This document shows positions 1 to 7,631 of a DNA stretch of 17,718 bases, piece by piece (position 1 is the stretch's first letter; each line of letters begins with the position of its first letter). The DNA is from Acidobacteriota bacterium (GTDB lineage: Bacteria; Acidobacteriota; Terriglobia; UBA7540), in the NCBI GenBank assembly GCA_021789565.1, contig JAJYJL010000032.1:1-17718 (forward strand). Reading direction: 5' to 3'. The position numbers were made by a program, and so were the translations under genes. The notes beneath the pieces were generated by a model that was given only the letters and a program-made list of their open reading frames with translations, searched no databases and was not told the origin of the DNA.

Positions 1-881
1 ACACTGGCGCCCGCCCCGATCACATTGCTCGAAGTCGTAGAGTCACACTGTCCGGAAGCCACGCTGGGGTTGCCGCCGCCGTACGCCCCCAACGAGGAAT
101 TGAACGCGTCCGTGCAGGTGCCGGAACTTCCCTGCATGGTGACGGAGCAGAATCCGTAGAGAGCATTGCCCCAGGTTGGAATGTAAATCGGCTGCACGAT
201 CGCCTGTTCCTCGGCGGTGGCCACCCGCGCGGTTGAACCTGATCCGGCGGTCCAGGTCGCCTTGGAAGTAATCAACCAGGTCTCCACTGGAGTCGGAGTC
301 AGTGGCGGCTGATAACCCACATTGACAGTCTGATAGTTCAGAAGGACCGCGGTTACGTTGAAGTAACCGGAATCATCGGCGTCGGCTGTCACGCGGGTGT
401 TGGAGGGATTGTTAAGGTCTGAGGCAAAAGCATCGGCAACTTCCTGCGGTGTACTCTCCGTGTTGTAGACATCCGGGTAATTGGAAGACCCGGTTCCAAA
501 CCCGATCAACTGCACGCTGCTGTTGTTGGTGGGGCAGTTGGCTTTGCAGACCACTGGAGACGCGTTGGAGGTGTAAAGGTTATAAGGACTGCCACTTGAA
601 GTCACCAGGTAATAGTTGGGTGCGTCGGTTTCGGTGATGGCCTGGTAATGGCTGCTGCGGAACCAGTTGACAGCACGCTGGATTCCCGCTTTGGCCAGAT
701 AATCGGCTTGCGTGTCCAGTTTGTAGTTGTAACTGGCAAACGTTTCGGAGCGCGCAGTGAAAACAATGGCCGCAGCCAACACAGACAGGACCAGCATTGC
801 CAGCAGAACGAGAATCAGTGCGATGCCTCGCTCGCTCCGGTCACGCGGCGGCCACATTCGATGGGAAGAGAAAGTCTTCAT
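1..881 (-). CDS. pilX: PilX-like minor type IV pilin, 3' end cut off by window edge
   Basis: About 293 codons are visible from an ATG at 881, and the frame stays open to the window edge, so the C-terminus is missing. The N-terminus has a basic stretch ending RSERG, then IALILVLLAMLVLSVLAAA, a prepilin-like cleavage site (G19/I20) and hydrophobic helix. The helix lacks Glu at mature position 5, as in PilX and its type II secretion counterpart GspK. A following YLAKAGIQRAVNWF segment (about residues 61-74) fits the PilX N-terminal family. The rest is a Ser/Thr/Asn/Gly-rich globular part with several cysteines. TGAGGAG overlaps the stop codon of the upstream pilW-like gene and is a good ribosome binding site, so the two are probably translated together. 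Likely role: minor pilin at the tip of a type IV pilus. A pilY1 gene could follow off the edge, but that is not seen. Confidence 0.8.
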   Translation of the reverse strand, partial: MKTFSSHRMWPPRDRSERGIALILVLLAMLVLSVLAAAIVFTARSETFASYNYKLDTQADYLAKAGIQRAVNWFRSSHYQAITETDAPNYYLVTSSGSPYNLYTSNASPVVCKANCPTNNSSVQLIGFGTGSSNYPDVYNTESTPQEVADAFASDLNNPSNTRVTADADDSGYFNVTAVLLNYQTVNVGYQPPLTPTPVETWLITSKATWTAGSGSTARVATAEEQAIVQPIYIPTWGNALYGFCSVTMQGSSGTCTDAFNSSLGAYGGGNPSVASGQCDSTTSSNVIGAGAS

Positions 882-894
882 CGCAGATCACTCC

Positions 895-1971
895 TCACGG
901 GTAATAGTTCGATGGGAAAGTCATGGGCAAGCTCTTCGGGAGCGGGGGCAGGTAGATTGCTCCCCCGGCGTTGTTCACACTGATAGCAGCTTGCAGGTCA
1001 AGGGGGCGGATCTGTGTGGCCATGGTGAACCATTGCGGGAGTTGGGACTCCAGGCTCTTGGGACTCACGGCAACGCTGATGGTGACCACCACCGTTCCAA
1101 CCACAGTGATCTGGTTCGGCACTACACCGATCACAACCTGATTGGGATAAGCAAAGATGGGCTGGCCCGTGGGCCCGCTCTGGTTCGTAGTGTTGTAAAG
1201 AACGTTGGTGACCAGGGGCGAAGCCTGATTATTCGCAGGCGGTGTATAGGTGGATGGCACCGGAAGGTTCGTGAACGGAACCGTCGTCACCGAGCGGGAC
1301 AAGGTGTAAAGCGTGTAGGCCGTCCCGTTAATACTGACCGTCGTAGCTGGGCTGACGGGTGACAGGCTGTAGACGACATAGCGGATGACGCCGTCCTGGT
1401 TGATGTCGCCAAGAAATTCCAGCCGCTGGTCGTTCGACGTGCCGGTAGTTTGCAGGATGCCGCTGCCGAAAGGCATCTTGTAGCTGATAACCGGAAACGG
1501 AGTGGTAGATCCATCGTGGCTCATCAGGAAAACGCCCTGGATCTGATTGGGCGAAACGCACGAGGTCCCCGAAACATTGGAAGTTGAGAGGACTTCAACC
1601 AGTTCGTGGTTCGGGCCTGTATCCGCCGAAACCCAGTCCCCGGGATTAATCTGATTGATGTCGCTGAGCGTAACGCACTGGGGGCTTGAGTTCACCGCCA
1701 CGACGGCAGATGAAGTCTTGCCGGTGGTAAAATTCGGATTGAAGCCCGCCTGCCCAATCTCCTGGCTCATCACTTCCATCGCCGCCCGGGCGCTCTGGTT
1801 CGCCTCGGATGCTACCTGGTTGTTCTGATATTTGATCTGGGACTGGAAAAGGAACGGGAAAACCGCCGACATCAGCAGAACAATAATGGCGACGCTGACC
1901 AGCAACTCAACCAGCGAGAATCCCGCCGGGCAAACCTGAAGGAAATCGGTTGGAGAGTTTGCGCGCCGCAC
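895..1971 (-). CDS. pilW: PilW-like minor type IV pilin
   Basis: A 358-residue protein starting at GTG. The start is supported by AGAAGGTGG about 6 bases upstream and by a 15-base gap after the pilV-like stop. The class III signal is clear: AG17/FSLVE, with Glu22 at mature position 5, followed by a hydrophobic helix (about 18-40) and FQSQIKYQNNQ, as in PilW/GspJ. The remainder is a long extracellular-type domain rich in Val, Thr, Ser, Asn and Pro, without recognised catalytic residues. It would be processed by prepilin peptidase and assembled with PilV, PilX and the GspH-like pilin at the pilus tip. Family assignment is firm at the N-terminus; the C-terminal half is too divergent to compare by eye. 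Confidence 0.85.
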   Translation of the reverse strand: MRRANSPTDFLQVCPAGFSLVELLVSVAIIVLLMSAVFPFLFQSQIKYQNNQVASEANQSARAAMEVMSQEIGQAGFNPNFTTGKTSSAVVAVNSSPQCVTLSDINQINPGDWVSADTGPNHELVEVLSTSNVSGTSCVSPNQIQGVFLMSHDGSTTPFPVISYKMPFGSGILQTTGTSNDQRLEFLGDINQDGVIRYVVYSLSPVSPATTVSINGTAYTLYTLSRSVTTVPFTNLPVPSTYTPPANNQASPLVTNVLYNTTNQSGPTGQPIFAYPNQVVIGVVPNQITVVGTVVVTISVAVSPKSLESQLPQWFTMATQIRPLDLQAAISVNNAGGAIYLPPLPKSLPMTFPSNYYP

Positions 1972-1986
1972 AGTATTCCACCTTCT

Positions 1987-2577
1987 CTAGTTCGGATTGG
2001 ACAATAAACTGGTCAGCACCACGACCGGCTTGCCGGAATTGGTGTTTACGGCAGATTGGGAATAGACCGCCACAGAGATTTGTTTGAGAGCTGGCCCACC
2101 CGTTGAGGCGATGTCCGTGATCTGCCACATGCGCACGTATGAAATGTTTGAGAGTGTGATCGCAGAGCAGCCGGTTGCCGCAATCGAGCCCGGAAGCTGG
2201 ATGCCATTGCTGTCCAGAAAATCGATGTACCCGACCGATGCCCCGGATGTCGGACAGGTAGCCTGCACGGAAGGTCCGATGGCGCCTCCGGTAAGCAGTC
2301 CGTCTGTCCATCCTGCCGCGGTGATATTTGTCGTGTTGCAGCTGGCGGGTTGCGCCGCAGCCGACTGCGTGCAAGTGGCGAAGTTGAGCGACAACAGCTT
2401 TTCCATTTTGTCCTGGGCATAGATGGTTGCTCGCGTCACCTCGGTACCCTGGTTCTTATTGGTTACCATTCCCTGGAAAATAAGGCCTCCGACGCTGAAC
2501 AGGCCCACCACCGCGATCAGGACAGCGATCAGGGTCTCAATCAGCGTCACTCCGTTTTCGCAGAACCCACTTTTCAT
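1987..2577 (-). CDS. pilV: PilV-like minor type IV pilin
   Basis: A 196-residue protein starting at ATG, with GAGGT 7-8 bases upstream. The short leader MKSGFCENG ends at G9, followed by VTLIETLIAVLIAVVGLFSV, a type IV prepilin N-terminus with Glu14 at mature position 5. The Ala/Val-rich helix and the GLIFQGMVTNKNQ continuation are like PilV/GspI. Two cysteines about 12 residues apart (CTQSAAAQPASC) may form a disulphide. It lies 37 bases after the GspH/FimT-like gene and 15 before pilW, consistent with one transcript. Inferred role: minor pilin in the priming complex of a type IV pilus. Confidence 0.85.
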   Translation of the reverse strand: MKSGFCENGVTLIETLIAVLIAVVGLFSVGGLIFQGMVTNKNQGTEVTRATIYAQDKMEKLLSLNFATCTQSAAAQPASCNTTNITAAGWTDGLLTGGAIGPSVQATCPTSGASVGYIDFLDSNGIQLPGSIAATGCSAITLSNISYVRMWQITDIASTGGPALKQISVAVYSQSAVNTNSGKPVVVLTSLLSNPN

Positions 2578-2614
2578 TTCGCGTACCTCGAGCCGCCGAT
2601 CCGCAATGGAAACT

Positions 2615-3355
2615 CTACCGCTTCAACCATGAACTGCTGGCTGGGTCCCAATTCCATACTGTCACCGCTCCGCCAATCGCCACGGTCACCGCATTAACCA
2701 GGTTGTAACGGTTGCTGACGTAAATAACCGCTCCGCCGTTCCCGAGCGGATTGCCATTGCTGTCCACTGGCGCGCCGCGCGTGTTGAAGGAGATTTCAAT
2801 CGGGTCCGGGCATGGGCTCGGATCGGCCTGGATCGTTCCGGGGTAATTGCTTCCGATGACAGAGGACGGCCGGCAGCCTGAGAAACTGTCCCCTTCCAGC
2901 GCGTACTGCGTGCCGCCTTCAATCGCGGGAGATGTCAAAGAGTTGTACGCAGACTTGCAGGCAGAATCGGTACTCGTGGACGTGTCGCCACAGAGTTGCT
3001 CGCGCCAATAGGTTCCGGAAGCAGCGTTGATAACCGCACGGTACGGCGCAAACTGCGATGCCGCTCGCATCCTGGCAAGGTTCAACTGATCGGCAATCCC
3101 CGACGCGTCCGCGTGTAACCGGTAGGCCTTGACGGCCTGATACGCCTGCGGAACGACCATTGCTGCAATGATCCCGGCGACTGTAACCACCAGGAGCGCC
3201 TCCAGCATCGTGAATGCTGACTCGCGGCCGGGTCGGACCCTCCGTCCAGGCAGGCAAAGTCTGGCCGGCAAAGAACATAACCACAATGGTCTCACGCCTC
3301 GCGAGCCGATCCCACGCCGCACAGACAATTCCGCCAGTGTCTGCATTGGGGCCAT
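2615..3355 (-). CDS. GspH/FimT-like pseudopilin, start uncertain
   Basis: First gene of the minor-pilin group. The prepilin motif is ESA/FTMLEALLVVTVAGIIAAMVVPQ, with Glu at mature position 5 and then a helix and a QLNLARMRAASQ segment typical of GspH/FimT. The residue before the cleavage site is Ala instead of the usual Gly. The ATG at 3355 is used here and would give a leader of about 47 residues, far longer than the usual 6-20. Other in-frame starts are TTG 3382, ATG 3346, GTG 3322, GTG 3295 and TTG 3265, and none has a clear ribosome binding site; GTG 3322 has GGCGGA upstream. The C-terminal domain holds several cysteines and a Gly/Asn/Pro-rich stretch, then ends WLKR. Its role by analogy is minor pilin; FimT homologues in some bacteria also bind DNA, which cannot be judged here. 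Confidence 0.75.
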   Translation of the reverse strand: MAPMQTLAELSVRRGIGSRGVRPLWLCSLPARLCLPGRRVRPGRESAFTMLEALLVVTVAGIIAAMVVPQAYQAVKAYRLHADASGIADQLNLARMRAASQFAPYRAVINAASGTYWREQLCGDTSTSTDSACKSAYNSLTSPAIEGGTQYALEGDSFSGCRPSSVIGSNYPGTIQADPSPCPDPIEISFNTRGAPVDSNGNPLGNGGAVIYVSNRYNLVNAVTVAIGGAVTVWNWDPASSSWLKR

Positions 3356-3382
3356 ATGCAAATTCCATCGGCTGCAGAGCAA

Positions 3383-3577
3383 CCATACACTAGGGTCTTT
3401 CGTTATTCGTAGAAGTAATTAAGCAGTTCGTAAATCCATAGGGTAAGTTGCTGATTTAGTAGCTTGTTAAATCAATCGCTCTGCCGCCAGGCAGGCAGAA
3501 ATCGTCCTTTGACTGCGCGATTTACGTGGCTAGGATTAGCTCCTTCTTACAATTTGGCGGGAACTGCAGAAAAGTTG
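3383..3577 (-). promoter_or_regulatory. AT-rich gap between iscS and pilin operon; likely pilin promoter region
   Basis: The roughly 195 bases between the end of the cysteine desulfurase and the first pilin are markedly richer in A and T than the surroundings, especially 3405-3475. The region holds a 7-base perfect inverted repeat (3452-3474), a small GC-rich hairpin around 3480-3499 (CTGCC/GGCAG arms) that could help end iscS transcription, and two distant inverted copies of CGTAAATC (3429-3436) and GATTTACG (3519-3526). I could not find a convincing sigma-70 or sigma-54 promoter by eye. Its location makes it the natural place for the pilin operon promoter. Confidence 0.4.
3452..3474. repeat. 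Inverted repeat upstream of pilin operon
   Basis: TGATTTA at 3452-3458 and TAAATCA at 3468-3474 are perfect complements around a 9-base centre (GTAGCTTGT). It lies in the AT-rich gap about 95 bases upstream of the first usable pilin start. It may be an operator or a weak hairpin. No function is shown by sequence alone. Confidence 0.5.
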
Positions 3578-4783
3578 TCAGGCGTCGCGGCGGGAGGATT
3601 CACTTGCAGCCGGCTCGGGCAGCGGGGAAAGTTCTCGCAGGCCCTTCACGGTTTCGACCAACTGGCCGATTACGAAGTCCACTTCTTCCGTGGTGTTGAA
3701 CCGTCCCAGTCCCATGCGCACGGAGGCATACGCCAGGTCATCCGGCACGCCGAGGGCTTGGAGCACATAGGAAGGCGCGCTCACCCCTGAAGCCGAAGTG
3801 CAGGCCGAACCCGACGACAAGGCAACGTCTTTCAACGCCATCAGGAGCGATTCCGCGTCCACGCCTGCGAAACTGACACTCAGGTTGTTGGGCAGTCGCT
3901 GTTCCAGCGAACCGTTGATGCGGACGCCATCAAGTTGCGCAAGAATGCCGTCCTTCAGGCGGTCGCGCAGAACGCGCAGACGTTCCGGTTCATGGGGCAT
4001 CTCCTGCCGGCAGATCTCGCACGCCTTGCCCAGGCCCACAATGCCCGGAACATTCAGTGTTCCGGACCTGAACCCGTGCTCGTGCCCGCCGCCGTCGATA
4101 ATCGGGGTGAGTTTCAAGCGGGAATCGCTCTGCCGCACGTAAAGCGCGCCCACACCCTTGGGCCCGTAAATCTTGTGGGCAGAAATGGACAGCAGGTCGA
4201 TGTTCATGGCCGCCACGTCGATCTCAACCTTTCCGACAGCCTGCACTGCATCAGTGTGAAATAGAATGCCGCGTTCGCGGCAGGTTCTCCCGATCTCATG
4301 GATGGGTTCGATCACTCCGATTTCGTTATTGGCGGTCATCACGCTGACCAGAATCGTCGCGCTGGTCAGAGCTCTCTCAAACTCCGTCAGGCCCAGCAAT
4401 CCGTCCGCGCGAACGGGCAGGTAAGTAACGTTTAAACCATCCTGTTCCAGCCTGCGGCATGAATCGAGCACCGCGTGATGCTCAATGGCCAACGTGATAA
4501 TGTGATTGCCACGTTCCCGGTTGGTCCACACAGCACCTTTAATGGCAAGGTTGTCGGATTCAGTCGCCCCGGAAGTAAAAATGATTTCCTCAGACCTTGC
4601 GCCGACCAATTCGCTGATCTGCTTTCGTGCTTTTTCGACGGCGGCCTGCGCGTCCCAGCCATAACGGTGAGTGCAACTGGCCGGGTTGCCAAACTTTTCC
4701 GCCAGGTAAGGCATCATCGCTTCCAGCACCCGCGGATCAAGCGGGGTCGTGGCGTGATTGTCCATGTAAACCGGAAGCTTCAT
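3578..4783 (-). CDS. iscS: Cysteine desulfurase, IscS/NifS type
   Basis: A 401-residue PLP enzyme that removes sulfur from cysteine and passes it as persulfide to Fe-S cluster or tRNA thiolation partners. Visible landmarks: YMDNHATTPLDPRV at the N-terminus, EHHAVL with His102, FHTDAVQ with Asp178 and Gln181, SAHKIYGPKG with PLP lysine Lys204, FRSGTLNVPG, and SSGSACTS with catalytic Cys328. The short loop around that cysteine places it in group I (IscS/NifS). Length is normal, but after LSPL near 385 the sequence turns into a Pro/Ala/Ser/Glu tail, unlike the C-terminal segment that docks IscU in E. coli IscS. No iscU, iscR, iscA or mnmA is adjacent, so the partner is unknown. The ATG at 4783 has only a weak GGA upstream. 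Confidence 0.93.
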   Translation of the reverse strand: MKLPVYMDNHATTPLDPRVLEAMMPYLAEKFGNPASCTHRYGWDAQAAVEKARKQISELVGARSEEIIFTSGATESDNLAIKGAVWTNRERGNHIITLAIEHHAVLDSCRRLEQDGLNVTYLPVRADGLLGLTEFERALTSATILVSVMTANNEIGVIEPIHEIGRTCRERGILFHTDAVQAVGKVEIDVAAMNIDLLSISAHKIYGPKGVGALYVRQSDSRLKLTPIIDGGGHEHGFRSGTLNVPGIVGLGKACEICRQEMPHEPERLRVLRDRLKDGILAQLDGVRINGSLEQRLPNNLSVSFAGVDAESLLMALKDVALSSGSACTSASGVSAPSYVLQALGVPDDLAYASVRMGLGRFNTTEEVDFVIGQLVETVKGLRELSPLPEPAASESSRRDA

Positions 4784-5096
4784 TTGTAGTCCATTCTATC
4801 AGGTTGTTGAAAAACGTTCCGGGGATGCCTTCCTGACCAGCGAGAACTACCCGCTTCGTGCGGTTTCACAAAGAACAAGGCAGTGCTTCACGAAATTTAA
4901 CCTCGGCCCTTCTATCTTGCTTGGAGATCTTCGTGAACGGAGCATAAGCCATCAAATCGCCGCGCTTGCAGGCAAACAGCCGCGTCTCCTCCGTGTTGGC
5001 GCGCGACCCGTTGCACAGTCGCGGAATGTTCTGTGCTATTCTTGTTTCGGGCATGGCGGGTGATTCACTTCAAAAAGTCCCAGCTCCTTCCTGACA
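4784..5096. other. Divergent intergenic region between iscS and the penicillin acylase gene
   Basis: These 313 bases separate two divergently transcribed genes and should hold both promoters. On the plus strand there is an extended -10-like TGCTATTCT (5035-5042 covers its core) preceded by an inverted repeat at 5013-5036. A 62-codon minus-strand frame (5054-4866) has no ribosome binding site and no family I recognise, so I do not call it a gene. No tRNA or riboswitch fold was seen. Confidence 0.5.
5011..5042 (+). promoter_or_regulatory. Candidate promoter with dyad upstream of penicillin acylase gene
   Basis: TTGCAC (5011-5016) and TATTCT (5037-5042) resemble -35 and -10 boxes, but with a 20-base spacer, longer than the normal 17. 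The -10 also has an upstream TG, making an extended -10. GCACAG (5013-5018) and CTGTGC (5031-5036) form a perfect inverted repeat with a 12-base centre that fills the spacer. Long spacers with an internal dyad are typical of MerR-type activated promoters; that is an analogy, and no MerR gene is in the window. Confidence 0.35.
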
Positions 5097-7604
5097 ATGG
5101 CGACGTTTCCACCAGAAGTTTCACAAGCTCCGCATCGGCCGCGTCATCTGCTGGGCTGGAAAACCTCTTCAGTCCTGATCGCAGTCGTATTGGCTCTGGC
5201 GACAGTGGGCGGATGGGTTTACTGGCGCGTCCATGCGTGCCTGCCCCGGCTTGATGGAACAATCCGCATCCAGGGGCTCCAGGGCAAAGTCGAAGTGCTG
5301 CGTGACGCGCAAGGAGTCCCTCACATCCGGGCTGCATCGCTCGATGACCTGATGTTTGCTCAGGGATACGTCACCGCTCAGGACCGCCTGTGGCAAATGG
5401 ATTTGAGCCGCCGGATAGCGCAAGGGCGCCTGTCAGAACTGTTCAGTTCCCCCACACTGCATTCAGACATCGAGAACCGGACACTGGGAATGAAGCAGGC
5501 TGCCGAGCGCGGCGTGGAGGAGCTTGATCCTGAAGAGCAAAACCTCCTGCTTGACTATGCGCGAGGGGTGAATGCGTTCGTCCAGACACACCAGAACCAT
5601 CTACCCATCGAATTCATGGTTCTGCATTATTATCCGGAACCCTGGCGGGAATCCGACTCTCTTGAAGTGGCCTTGAACATGGCTCGCCTGCTGAATACAT
5701 CCTGGCCGGATGAACTGATGCGCGAGCGTGTGCAGTCGAAACTCGCGAGCACACAACTTGAAAGTGACATCTTTCCTGCCAGTTCGCCGTTGGACCGTCC
5801 TGTGGCACAACTGGCTCCCGGTTCTTCAGCGCCAGCGAAGCCGGCGGCGAGTGGCCACGCCACCTCAACGGCACACCAGAAAAGTCTTCCAGCAGAGCCG
5901 GGCGCAATGACGGAACCGGCGGAAAACGGCCTCGCAGGCTTCGATCCCATGCTCCAGGCCATCGAGTCGCCAAGTTCCTACACGGGCGTGGGCAGCAACA
6001 ACTGGGTCGTAAGCGGTGACCGCACACGTTCCGGCAAGCCGCTGCTGGCAAACGATCCGCATCTTCCTTACGGTGTTCCGAGCATCTGGTACATGATCCA
6101 TTTAGAAGCTCCCGGCCTGGATGTGAGCGGCGTGAGTCTTCCGGGAATGCCAATGGTTATCATCGGGCATAACAGCCACATCGCCTGGGGGGTGACCAAT
6201 ACCGACCCGGACGTGCAGGATTTGTACGAAGAAACCTTCAATCCCCAGAACCCGCATGAATACCTCTACGACGGCAAGTGGATCGAGGACAGCGAAAGGA
6301 CCGAGAGTATTAAGGTCCGCGGAAAGCTCGACGATGTCTTACGGGTGAAAATTACGCAGCACGGTCCCATCCTGCCAGACACCGGCAACCGCACGCTCGC
6401 TCTTGCCTGGACAGCCCTTTTACCGCACGCGCTGCAATTCCCATTCCTGAAAATCGACCAGGCGCAAAACTGGCGGGAGTTCACAGACGCGCTGCGCGGC
6501 TTCGGCGGGCCCATGCAGAATTTTGTCTATGCGGACACCGACGGGAACATCGGCTTTTATGCGGCGGGATGGGTGCCTATCCGAAAACGTGGTAACGGAA
6601 GTGTTCCCGTCCCGGGTTCGAGCGGCGATTACGAGTGGGGCGGCATGGTTCCGTTCGAGGACCTTCCTCATGCTTTCAATCCTGACAGCGGTATTATCGC
6701 TACAGCGAACGGCCGCGTCGTTCCGGACAACTATCCGTACTTCATCACTTCCATGTGGGGCGCTCCATACCGGACGGCACGGATTTTTCAGCTTCTGGAA
6801 GCCGGGAAATCATTCACCGTCGCGGATATGATGAAAATCCAGATGGACCTCCATCCGCTGGACGACGAATGGCTTCGACAGCACCTGATCGCTGCTGCAA
6901 GAGAATGTCCACCTCAATCGCCCGACGCGCAATACGCAGTGGCGAGATTGCACGCGTGGGACGGCAAAGCAACGAGTGGTTCCGCCGCCACGCTGGTGTG
7001 CGAACTTACTTGGAAGGCACTTCTGAACCGCATCCTCGAACCCCGGCTGGGAAAAGACCTTGCAGGGTATCGTTGTCCGATGAGCACGGTCTTTCTTCAG
7101 AATGCCATCGACAATAAACTGGACCGGTGGCTGCCTCCCGGTGACCGGGATTTTAACCAGACACTGATGAGGAGCGTGAATGAAGCGGTCCGGCAAATTC
7201 CGAAACTCGTTGGAACAGACGATCATAGTGCATGGAAGTGGGGGAAAACGATCCCCTTGACGTTTCGCCACCCGTTGGGTGGAGCTTTCCGGCCGCTGGG
7301 TTGGCTGTTGAATGTCGGGCAGTTTCCGCAGTCGGGAACGGCTTCGACCATCAAGCGGGCCACCCGGGGCGTAGGGGCTTCCATGCGCATGGTAGTTGAT
7401 CTTGGCGATCTTGACAGCTCTGTACAGAACATCACGCTCGGTGAATCAGGCCAGCCATTCAGTCCGTACTACAAAGATCAGTTCGAAGCTTGGTATCATG
7501 GCCAGAGCTTTCCGATGCTGTTCAGCGATGCATCCGTTCAAAGAGGAGCAACCCATCGGCTGCTGCTTGAACCGGCGGATGCAAGTCCGCGGGGAAATCG
7601 CTAG
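5097..7604 (+). CDS. Penicillin acylase family N-terminal-nucleophile amidohydrolase, membrane-anchored
   Basis: An 835-residue precursor of the penicillin G acylase family (peptidase S45), which cleaves amide bonds of acylated compounds after self-processing. A cytoplasmic basic N-terminus is followed by one membrane segment (about 25-43), so it is probably an anchored periplasmic enzyme. The alpha chain shows RDAQGVPHIRA (69-79) and GYVTAQDRLWQMD (90-102). A Pro/Ala/Ser-rich linker (about 228-297) precedes the autocleavage site G299/S300 in GSNNWVVSG; Ser300 is the predicted nucleophile. Downstream come ANDPHLPYG, GHNSHIAWGVTN, a candidate oxyanion Asn538 in ATAN, and near the end RHPLGG and FSPYYKDQFEAWY. 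The start lacks a clear ribosome binding site. It lies 27 bases before the DUF885 gene, so the two are likely co-transcribed. The substrate cannot be read from sequence: beta-lactams, acyl-homoserine lactones and acyl-peptides are all known in the family. Confidence 0.92.
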   Translation: MATFPPEVSQAPHRPRHLLGWKTSSVLIAVVLALATVGGWVYWRVHACLPRLDGTIRIQGLQGKVEVLRDAQGVPHIRAASLDDLMFAQGYVTAQDRLWQMDLSRRIAQGRLSELFSSPTLHSDIENRTLGMKQAAERGVEELDPEEQNLLLDYARGVNAFVQTHQNHLPIEFMVLHYYPEPWRESDSLEVALNMARLLNTSWPDELMRERVQSKLASTQLESDIFPASSPLDRPVAQLAPGSSAPAKPAASGHATSTAHQKSLPAEPGAMTEPAENGLAGFDPMLQAIESPSSYTGVGSNNWVVSGDRTRSGKPLLANDPHLPYGVPSIWYMIHLEAPGLDVSGVSLPGMPMVIIGHNSHIAWGVTNTDPDVQDLYEETFNPQNPHEYLYDGKWIEDSERTESIKVRGKLDDVLRVKITQHGPILPDTGNRTLALAWTALLPHALQFPFLKIDQAQNWREFTDALRGFGGPMQNFVYADTDGNIGFYAAGWVPIRKRGNGSVPVPGSSGDYEWGGMVPFEDLPHAFNPDSGIIATANGRVVPDNYPYFITSMWGAPYRTARIFQLLEAGKSFTVADMMKIQMDLHPLDDEWLRQHLIAAARECPPQSPDAQYAVARLHAWDGKATSGSAATLVCELTWKALLNRILEPRLGKDLAGYRCPMSTVFLQNAIDNKLDRWLPPGDRDFNQTLMRSVNEAVRQIPKLVGTDDHSAWKWGKTIPLTFRHPLGGAFRPLGWLLNVGQFPQSGTASTIKRATRGVGASMRMVVDLGDLDSSVQNITLGESGQPFSPYYKDQFEAWYHGQSFPMLFSDASVQRGATHRLLLEPADASPRGNR

Positions 7605-7631
7605 ACCAGGCGGTAAAGGGCGGTTCTTGCT

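Noticed and set aside
757..1362. 201-codon plus-strand frame opposite the pilX/pilW junction
   Set aside because: Basic, low-complexity translation without motifs; the minus strand carries convincing pilins.
2919..3386. 155-codon minus-strand frame beginning with ATG at 3386, overlapping the GspH-like gene
   Set aside because: It has a better start codon but no prepilin motif or other family; the alternate frame carries the FTMLE helix.
4801..4815. AGGTTGTTGAAAAAC, which resembles the terminal bases of some insertion sequences
   Set aside because: No matching inverted end, no transposase and no target duplication nearby; a short chance match is more likely.
4866..5054. 62-codon minus-strand frame in the iscS/acylase gap
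   Set aside because: No ribosome binding site, no recognisable family, and it overlaps the likely plus-strand promoter of the acylase gene.
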